A stretch of DNA of 13,986 bases from Carex sylvatica. Taxonomy: Eukaryota; Streptophyta; Magnoliopsida; Poales; Cyperaceae. Every line of letters starts with the position of its first letter. Position 1 is the stretch's first letter. The stretch is from NCBI GenBank assembly GCA_964058845.1, contig CAXKVR010000874.1, positions 1-13,986 on the forward strand, in the 5' to 3' direction. The position numbers and the translations under genes are program-made. Below the pieces are notes generated by a model. The model did not search any database and was not told the DNA's origin. It saw only the letters and a program-made list of their open reading frames with translations. Below are positions 8,422 to 13,986 of the stretch, piece by piece.

Positions 8422-8606
8422 TGAGGATTACAAGGTTTTGAAATTTTACTAAGAATTTCAGCAGATTTGTTTTCGTTTCTATGTGCAAATGTATATAGAC
8501 ATCAATACAATTGCCGACCCTGATTTTCCCTGACATCTCCATATTGGATGCTTCGATTTGAGCGCTGTACAATTGGTGGGATGTATTGATGTAGTGTAAC
8601 TAGGAG

Positions 8607-8795
8607 GGAAGTAAATCTGCTACGATTGTAAGGGAATTGTAGGGTCCTACAATTCTAAATCCAACCTTTCATTTATTTTGAGATTCGTGTATAAAAACAA
8701 CTTCTACACAGATTCGTACAACTCAAAAAAATGAAAGGTTGGATTTAGAATCGTAGGACCCTATAATCGCTTAGGATCGTAGCAGATTTATTTCC
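8607..8795. mobile_element. Foldback MITE, 189 bp, same family as the pair upstream
   Basis: The left end GGAAGTAAATCTGCTACG and reversed right end GGAAATAAATCTGCTACG begin arms of about 72 bp. These share TAGGGTCCTAC, ATTCTAAATCCAACCTTTCA and TTTTGAG blocks. The flanks AACTAGGAG (8598-8606) and AGCTAGGAG (8796-8804) form a 9-bp duplication with one difference. The termini and internal pieces (AAATCCAAC, TTTATTTTGA, CGTG) match the inner MITE at 8127-8344, so they belong to one family. Confidence 0.88.
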
Positions 8796-9075
8796 AGCTA
8801 GGAGTGATTACAAAAGCATGTAAGTGGATGTACAAATAATTTACGTAACTGGATTAAAAAAGCATATGTAGCCACTAGCAAGATTTAAAAAAAAAAAAAT
8901 TTCCCTGACATCAAAATCAGATTGATTTTAATTGCTCATTGATGGCGTATTGGCGTGCGATTCCAACATGTGACAGTGACTCTTTGCCAAACAGTTAGAA
9001 TTATTTCCTTCCTTATTCAGAATTAAATAATATATACCAGCGGATCAGGAATTTTGATTGTCTGATCTGTAAATC

Positions 9076-9711
9076 TAGGGATGTCAATGAGTAAGATACG
9101 GGTAGAATGAAACCATTTTTATACTTATATTTACTAAGAGTTAATTTTATCCATATTTTACCCATACTCGTTAAGAATTTGTCTTATTCTACTTTATTCA
9201 TACCTGTTAAGATTAGCGGATAACGAAACATTAGTGGACGAATAACGAATAATACAAATATAATAGTTTTATTATTTTTATAAATAAACTATCAAAACTT
9301 ATCATGTGATACATATGCAATTACAATTACTAATATAAAATTAAAGTATAAATATGCAATTAATTCTAAGTAATAGTTTTTTATTAAGAAAAAAAAAATC
9401 AAAATTACAAATATCTCTTCTAACAAATTCAATTCCTTAACTAAATAATAAAACATTCAAATAAAAAAGTAAAATGCTTAGCATAATATTCTTCTTATGA
9501 TATAATTTATTTTATATAATTACTCGTTATCCAACGGGTACGAAATAACCTTTACCCGTACTCATACCCGTTTATCTAACGAAAAAAAATCCTTACTCAT
9601 ATCCATACCCATACCCAATAAGTTAACGAAAAAAAAATCTTATTCATACCCATTTTATTGAATACAATACGAATAGGATAAATTAATAAACGGGTGTCAT
9701 TGACACCCCTA
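9076..9711. mobile_element. Second non-autonomous hAT-like element, 636 bp
   Basis: The left end TAGGGATGTCAATGA and reversed right end TAGGGGTGTCAATGA match over 15 bases with one difference. The flanks TGTAAATC (9068-9075) and TGCAAATC (9712-9719) form an 8-bp duplication with one difference. Subterminal regions carry many ACGGGTA/TACCC and CGTTAnnC motifs, most clearly from 9524 to 9700. There is no transposase frame. The termini are of the common plant TAGGGGTGTCAA hAT type. The diverged flanks suggest it is older than the hAT element at 7022, although the two families differ. Confidence 0.88.
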
Positions 9712-9719
9712 TGCAAATC

Positions 9720-10008
9720 GTTTACGTTACGTATTAACTTAATGTCTGAAAGAAAACAATTACAAAACCAAGTTTCATTAAGCACCACAAATCGTTCAAA
9801 ATTAATATTTTCTAAATCTGAAGTACAGAAAAAATGTACTAGATTTTCCTTTAGGCCAGCCGCCACCCCACTCCACCCCACTCACATTTCTTCATCTAAT
9901 TTCATTCTTTTCACTTTTTGTAGACCTCATTTTAGACACAACATCCTCCTCTTTCTCTCGGTACCACATTCTCGAGCAAAGAGGAGAATAAGAGAGAGGA
10001 GAGGAACT
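9720..10008 (+). other. Spacer between the hAT element and the duplicated unit, no gene accepted
   Basis: AT-rich at first, then C-rich with CCACCCCACTC repeats (about 9863-9885), CT-rich, then GA-rich near 9980-10005. The run resembles a plant promoter to 5'-UTR transition, but no clear TATA box or downstream coding exon is found. A plus-strand open frame covers 9694-10248. Its start codon lies inside the hAT element and its product is arginine/serine-rich with no family resemblance, so I do not call it a gene. Confidence 0.4.
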
Positions 10009-10310
10009 GGAGCCGATCGGAGTCTAGAGTGCAGTATCATCGGAAGTCGAAGTGTAGAGTCCCATCTAAATCGAAGTGCGACGGTGAGTAGATCCGATCG
10101 TCGTCAGAATGCGGCGACGATCGAAGAAACGGATCTGGTCGTGAAACGAGAGGGAGGGATCAAAGCCGAGCGGAGCCGATTGGACTCGAAAGTGCAGTAT
10201 CATCGGAGTATAAAGTCCCTATCTCGATTGGAGCACGACGGTGAGTAGACCCGATTGTCGTTGGAGCATGACGACAGTTGAAAAAGCGGATCCGATCGTA
10301 GAGCGAGATG
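10009..10310 (+). repeat. GC-rich direct duplication, period about 163 bp
   Basis: Copy one runs from 10009 to 10171 and copy two from 10172 to about 10310. Shared anchors are GGAGCCGAT, GTGCAGTATCATCGGA, CGACGGTGAGTAGA, CCGAT and CGGATC, in the same order. The spacing is 163 bases at the start and about 157 at the GTGAGTAG anchor because of small deletions. Each copy contains GACG|GTGAGTAG, which has the form of a plant splice donor. The unit is much richer in G and C than its surroundings. It could be a duplicated 5'-UTR exon with its donor, or an unknown repeat. Confidence 0.7.
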
Positions 10311-11125
10311 AAAATTAAATTTAAAATTGAGTATGAATATAAATATTTACTTTTATATTATATGAGGAGATAAAATTTAGAATTTTATAAAAAAAAGTTT
10401 CTTGTCAATATATTTGTTAGTAGTAATTTTAACCACTAACTATAAAAAAAAAAAAAATTTGAAGTACAAAATAGATGACAAACTTCAATTATGGACATTT
10501 TGTACAAGCCTTTTTTTTGGTAAAAGATCCGATACACTTGACGACTTGAGCATCTTTTGTATGCTATTTTTGAGAATTAAATCTGCGTCTTTCTGAAAAG
10601 ATAGAAGCCCTCAGTGCACTAAGTTTACAGTTTATAAAATTCAAGTATTTTTTTTTTACAAAATGGTTCAACACATGGAGATTTCATATTGACCAAGTAA
10701 TTTTAATTATTTGCGTCCATAAAATTTTGGGGGAGCTACTTCATGATGTTTCTAATTGAAAAGGAAAGGTCCTCATTTTAGGTCCATTTATACATAGATC
10801 CCCATTCCCTGGAGTTTTGTATGTCTGAAACAAATCAAATAACAATTCAATAAGCTTGGACGTGTGGTTTCCACTTAATTTGTTCTACTGTATACATCAG
10901 GCAGAGGCTGTAATACTTCTTCACCAAGTACCTCGACCTCCTAGTCCTATACTAGTTTCTCCACCACCTCTCCGATTGCCATACACCATACACTACCACC
11001 AACATATACACCACATGAAGGAACAACTTGCTGGGTTTAAACAATCTCTAATAAGTTGCTATTTCACTGCAATTTATCAGTTCATCCTCTTGCATTTAAG
11101 TCCAATTTTCAACCTACTCATCTAC
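10311..11125. other. AT-rich intergenic DNA left of the LTR, no gene accepted
   Basis: No clear family is found. Homopolymer A or T runs occur near 10443-10456 and 10640-10650. A plus-strand frame at 10856-11128 gives a 90-residue proline- and histidine-containing product with no motif I recognise. Its stop codon is formed by the first bases of the LTR, so it may be a chance or interrupted frame. Confidence 0.45.
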
Positions 11126-11486
11126 TGATAAAAATTAATAGAGAACTCAAACACAAGAATCCCGATAATCTCCCTTCCCTCCCTTTTCTTTATTTCTTTC
11201 AGAATACTTTCCCACATTTACAGAGAAGAACTTGACTCTTTATAGAGTTCAATATGACCTAGGTGCAATAATCTTTCTTAGATTACTTTCTGTATTTAGT
11301 CCTTCTATTTCTAAGAATACATATGAATTGAATAAAGCAACAAATATATTAAACAATGCAACATTTATTTCTTAAAATCCTTTAGCTTGCGCACCACACC
11401 ACACCAGAGAGCTATTCTGGCATCTTCAGAATATTATGCCACCTTTCCTATTTACTCTAATAGATCTTCTATGGCACTCTTTAACA
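11126..11486 (-). repeat. 3' long terminal repeat of the copia element, 361 bp
   Basis: On the minus strand it starts TGTTAAAGAGTGCC directly after the polypurine tract and ends TTTTTATCA. This gives TG..CA ends with an imperfect short inverted repeat (TGTTA/TATCA). Promoter-like CTATAAAG lies at 11238-11245 and AATAAA at 11189-11194, in the order expected for transcription start followed by the polyadenylation signal. The inner edge is firm. The outer edge is less so, because the second LTR is outside the window for comparison. Confidence 0.75.
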
Positions 11487-11496
11487 CTCCCCCTCA
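11487..11496 (-). promoter_or_regulatory. Polypurine tract, plus-strand DNA primer site
   Basis: On the minus strand it reads TGAGGGGGAG, immediately followed by the LTR start TGTTA. It overlaps the TGA stop of the pol frame at 11494-11496, a compact arrangement common in copia elements. Confidence 0.85.
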
Positions 11497-12840
11497 CGTT
11501 GGTATGTACAAATTTGTCATTTCCAACTTGCTTAATGTGTCATGGAAGCCAAGTTCGGTCATCAGCTTTTGAAGCCAAATTAATTCACAAATTCCTTTGA
11601 CTATACCTCTCAATTCGGACTCAGCACTAGAAAGGGCAACACTTTTCTGTTTTTTGTTTCTCCAAGTAACAAGATTACCTCCTACAAAGGTAAAATAATC
11701 GGACGTGGACTTCCGATTAGTGATGCTTCCAGCCCAATCTGCATCTGTATATCCTTCCACATCTATGTGTCCGTTTTTTCTGAATTGAATCCCTCTTCCA
11801 GGTGCTCCCTTCAAGTACCTAACTATTCTCATGACAGCCTCCATGTGCTCCTCACTTGGATTATGCATGAATTGACTGGCCAAACTCACTGCATAGGCTA
11901 TGTCAGGTCTAGTATACGATAAATAAATCAATTTTCCTACTAACCTTTGGTACCTTTCTTTATTAGTAGGCACTTGGTCAGGATATTCTCCCAATTTCAG
12001 GTTCTGAACAACTGGCGTGTCTACTGGCTTGCAGTCAAGCATCCCTACTCCAGCCAGTAGGTCCAAAATATACTTTCTTTGAGATAAAACGATACCATCT
12101 TTTGACCTACTAACTTCAATTCCTAGAAAATACTCAAGTCCGCCCAAGTTTTTCATCTCAAACTCTTTTGATAGCCTTTCCTCAAGTCTTCTAATTTCAT
12201 CTCTATCATCACCTGTAATGATTATATCATCCACATATATAATCAAGACAGTTAGTTTTCCTTGTTGTTTCTTAAAAAATAAAGTATGATCAGAATCACT
12301 CTGTTCAAACTCATAACTTTTCATAGCACTACAAAATCGGCCAAACCAAGCTTGAGGTGACTGCTTAAGTCCATATAATGCCTTGTGCAACCGACATACC
12401 ACCTTTGTTGCACCTGGGTTTGTGTATCCGGGAGGAGGTTCCATGTAAATCTCTTCCTTTAAGTCGCCATGCAAGAACGCATTTTTTACGTCAAATTGAT
12501 GCAAAGGCCAGTCTAAATTTGCTGCAAGAGATAACAAAACTCGAACGGTATTTAGTTTAGCCACTGGAGAAAAATTTTCTTGAAAGTCTATACCATAGGT
12601 TTGAGTGAACCCCTTCGCAACTAGCCTTGCTTTATATCTCTCAATTTCACTATTAACATCAAACTTAATTGAGTAAACCCACTTACACCCAACTGGTTTC
12701 TTCCCTTTTGGTAATTCTACCAACGACCAAGTTTCATTTTTATCAAGTGCTTCCATTTCTACATCCATTGCATGTACCCACTTTGGATCCCTTAAAGCTT
12801 CCTCAACATTTTTTGGTACTTCTAATGATATTATCTTTCA
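11494..12840 (-). pseudogene. Copia pol: reverse transcriptase and truncated RNase H
   Basis: Residues are counted from the ATG at 12768; the frame is open up to 12837. Reverse transcriptase shows the N-terminal block GCKWVYSIKF (27-36), RYKARLVAKGF (44-54), the first catalytic aspartate in QFDVKNAFLHGDL (91-103), LYGLKQSPQAW (131-141) and the catalytic box YVDD (178-181). RNase H follows with its first acidic residue in YTDADWAG (340-347) and the glutamate in SSAESE (380-385). After WLQKLMTELGF (399-408) the frame jumps straight to a C-terminal tail DTLSKLEMTNLYIPT. The usual intervening segment, with the third acidic residue and the ADILTK-type motif, is missing: an in-frame internal deletion at about 11540-11550. 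RNase H is therefore predicted dead. Serine-aspartate in TSDYF, where copies usually have TSGY, is a further change. Confidence 0.93.
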
Positions 12841-13235
12841 CTAAAAATTTTCAATGGTTCTGGCAAATTCTTAGTACTAACATAATTTGCAATTGGGTAT
12901 TTTACTGTTTCACTTGTTCCATCCTCTGGAACATACCAGTTTGGTGGTTTTCCTCTATTTATTCTTGGAGGCAAAATGTAATTAGGAATACTTACCGTTG
13001 GATAATCCTCAGGAGACTCTGGCTCAGGTGGTATCAGGTCCGTTTGTATCATTACTTCAGGTGTAGACATCCAAATCTGTCTCTTTTGATCTCTTTTATA
13101 CACATGCTGCAATTCTCCTTGTCTTGGATTTACTGCTGGGTTTGCTCCCTGTGTCATCAAATCATTTTGATCTGGACCCGATACATCTCCACTCCCCTCT
13201 CGCTGGATCTGCTGGGCCCGATTAGGTACTGGACC
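12831..13235 (-). pseudogene. Copia pol: integrase to reverse transcriptase linker
   Basis: This frame lies between an in-frame TAA (13236-13238) and a stop at 12831-12833. It includes QREGSGDVSGPDQND, a basic stretch KRDQKRQ, a proline/glutamate-rich run PPEPESPEDYP, and RGKPPNWYV. This is typical low-conservation linker between integrase and reverse transcriptase. The reverse transcriptase frame takes over at about 12837-12831 after a one-base shift, so the linker and polymerase are no longer in one frame. Confidence 0.8.
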
Positions 13236-13238
13236 TTA

Positions 13239-13664
13239 CTGGGCTTGGTTTCGGTGGTAATAAAATTCAACCATACTTGTTTTGTTAGAAAATTCAGAAG
13301 ATTCGATTGAGTTTGTTTCATTGTGGTTTCGATGGTCAAAAATTTCAAAAACTCCAATTGAGTTTGTTTCATTTAACCACAAATATTCATTCTCATTGTC
13401 TCTTTCATTCTCCCCCTGAGAAGAATATGTGGTAAAATATAGTTCATTCTCAACAAATGTTACGTCCATGGTGACATACCATTTTTTCTCAATCGGGTCA
13501 TAACACTTGTACCCCTTTTGATTTACTCCAAATCCCAACAAGACACACCTTTTAGCATTAGGTTCAATTTTTGTTCTGTGGTGTTTTTGGACATGGACAT
13601 GGACATAGGCAACACATCCAAATATTTTTGGAGATAGGTTTAAGACAGAAGACAAATTTTTCAA
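13239..13664 (-). pseudogene. Copia pol: integrase C-terminal part
   Basis: It contains the copia integrase C-terminal features LSPKIFGCVAYVHV (the L-x-x-FGC-AYVH pattern), then KRCVLLGFGVNQKGYKCYDP and DVTFVENE. A TAA at 13236-13238 stops it, and the linker continues beyond in the same frame. This is therefore a nonsense mutation, not a frame change. On its 5' side it is out of frame with the catalytic core by one base. Two near-identical NETNSI segments (around 13310 and 13370) look like a small internal duplication in the linker. Confidence 0.88.
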
Positions 13665-13986
13665 GTGTGTTTAGTGGAGTGTGAAAATCATTGGCTTTAG
13701 TTGGCAAACGGTTAATGATATAGACAGCCATAGTAACAGCACAGTCCCAAAAAATTTGTGGCACTTTATATTCAAAAAGCAGAGACCTCGCAGTTTCTAG
13801 AATATGTCTATTTTTCCTCTCAGTTATCCCGTTTTGTTGTGGTGTTCCAACACAGGTGGTTTCATGAATTATCCCCTTGTTAACAAAAAATTCTCTCAGT
13901 GTTTGATTCACAAATTCACCTCCATTATCACTTCTAAAGAATTTAATTCCTTTGCCAAACTGGTTTTGTACCATGGTATAAAAACT
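13564..13986 (-). pseudogene. Copia pol: integrase catalytic core, runs off the window
   Basis: The frame is open to the window end; the ATG at 13974 is internal. It shows the second catalytic aspartate in RSDNGGEF (D16 from that ATG) and the glutamate in TPQQNGITERKNRHI (E52). This is exactly the D-35-E spacing of integrases. LETARSLLFEYKVPQIFWDCAV and YIINRLPT follow, as in plant copia elements. The true frame leaves at about 13657-13661, where a T run on the plus strand is one base short. After that point the frame reads cysteine/proline-rich nonsense to a stop at 13564. The first catalytic aspartate and zinc-binding domain are beyond the edge. Confidence 0.92.

Larger units (their letters stand above)
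8065..8474. mobile_element. Foldback MITE (outer), split by a second MITE
   Basis: The ends are GAATTCAGAACTGCTGAAAT on the left and, on the opposite strand, GAAAACAAATCTGCTGAAAT on the right. The flanks are exact 9-bp repeats GTTTCTATG (8056-8064 and 8475-8483). The arms keep matching inwards (AAAATTTCAA, then TGTAATCC, CATTCTCTCT) down to a central loop near 8374. Without the inserted element and its duplicated target it would be about 183 bp and almost wholly a hairpin. The 9-bp duplication points to a Mutator-type MITE. The GA-rich run at 8375-8421 is part of its right arm. The minus-strand frame at 8375-8572 crosses the element border and is not a gene. Confidence 0.85.
11126..13986 (-). 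mobile_element. Ty1/copia LTR retrotransposon, degenerate, 3' part only
   Basis: The element lies on the minus strand. The 3' LTR is at 11126-11486, a polypurine tract follows, then RNase H, reverse transcriptase and integrase going right. The integrase-before-reverse-transcriptase order defines the copia superfamily. Gag, protease, the primer binding site and the 5' LTR lie beyond the window. A candidate 5-bp target duplication copy is TCTAC (11121-11125). The pol gene is broken by an internal RNase H deletion, a frameshift near 12838, an in-frame stop at 13236-13238 and a frameshift near 13657, so this copy cannot make its enzymes. Confidence 0.93.

Noticed and set aside
8375..8572. 65-codon minus-strand open frame with a hydrophobic C-terminal end
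   Set aside because: It straddles the border of the outer MITE, and its leucine/serine end is the translation of the GA microsatellite.
9694..10248. 184-codon plus-strand open frame
   Set aside because: Its start codon lies inside the second hAT element and it runs through the duplicated GC-rich unit. The product is arginine/serine-rich with no recognised domain. A chance frame in GC-rich DNA is more likely.
10725..10745. Purine run TTTTGGGGGAG as a second polypurine tract or LTR edge
   Set aside because: No TG-starting LTR follows it and no pol sequence precedes it.
12669..13310. 213-codon plus-strand open frame
   Set aside because: It is antisense to the well-supported copia pol frames and reads as low-information tryptophan- and leucine-rich sequence.
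1..13986. CRISPR array, prokaryotic operon or new defence system
   Set aside because: All signals are those of plant nuclear DNA: spliced exons, hAT and Mutator-type elements and a copia retrotransposon. No spaced short repeats with unique spacers are present.

Overview
This window is nuclear DNA of a flowering plant. It is AT-rich, has spliced coding exons with GT..AG borders, and is dense in plant-type DNA transposons plus a Ty1/copia retrotransposon. I cannot name the species. Only one ordinary gene is supported, and only its 3' end: the last two coding exons (187-276 and 1031-1287, + strand) of a galacturonokinase-like GHMP sugar kinase. The rest of that gene lies before base 1.

Region by region: 1-1287 holds the end of the kinase gene and 1288-1950 its 3' UTR and downstream DNA. 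From 1960 to 5664 lies a 3.7 kb non-autonomous Mutator-like element with terminal inverted repeats (TIRs) of about 220 bp and an exact 9-bp target duplication TATGCTGAA. Its left TIR is split by a 362-bp MITE (2007-2368). Its interior has no transposase but carries two GC-richer segments that may be captured gene pieces. From 5674 to 7013 is AT-rich DNA with no gene I can support. A hAT-like element (7022-7771) has an 18-bp perfect TIR and an exact 8-bp duplication ATGTAATA. From 8065 to 8795 is a cluster of three related foldback MITEs, one of them inserted inside another. A second hAT-like element occupies 9076-9711. A directly duplicated, GC-richer 163-bp unit (10009-10310) follows, then AT-rich DNA to 11125.

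From 11126 to the window end is a minus-strand Ty1/copia element: the 3' LTR (11126-11486), a polypurine tract, reverse transcriptase with a deleted RNase H end, a linker, and the integrase core running off the edge. Two frameshifts, one in-frame stop and an internal deletion make it a dead copy.

The window has no operon-like logic. Apart from the kinase, it is a record of successive transposon insertions with nesting that can be ordered: the Mutator-like element came before the MITE in its TIR, and the outer MITE before the inner one. No new defence, metabolic or regulatory system is visible. The most useful results are the exact element boundaries, the nested insertions and the unexplained GC-rich cargo and duplication. 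All element calls rest on reading TIRs and target-site duplications by eye, without a database search.
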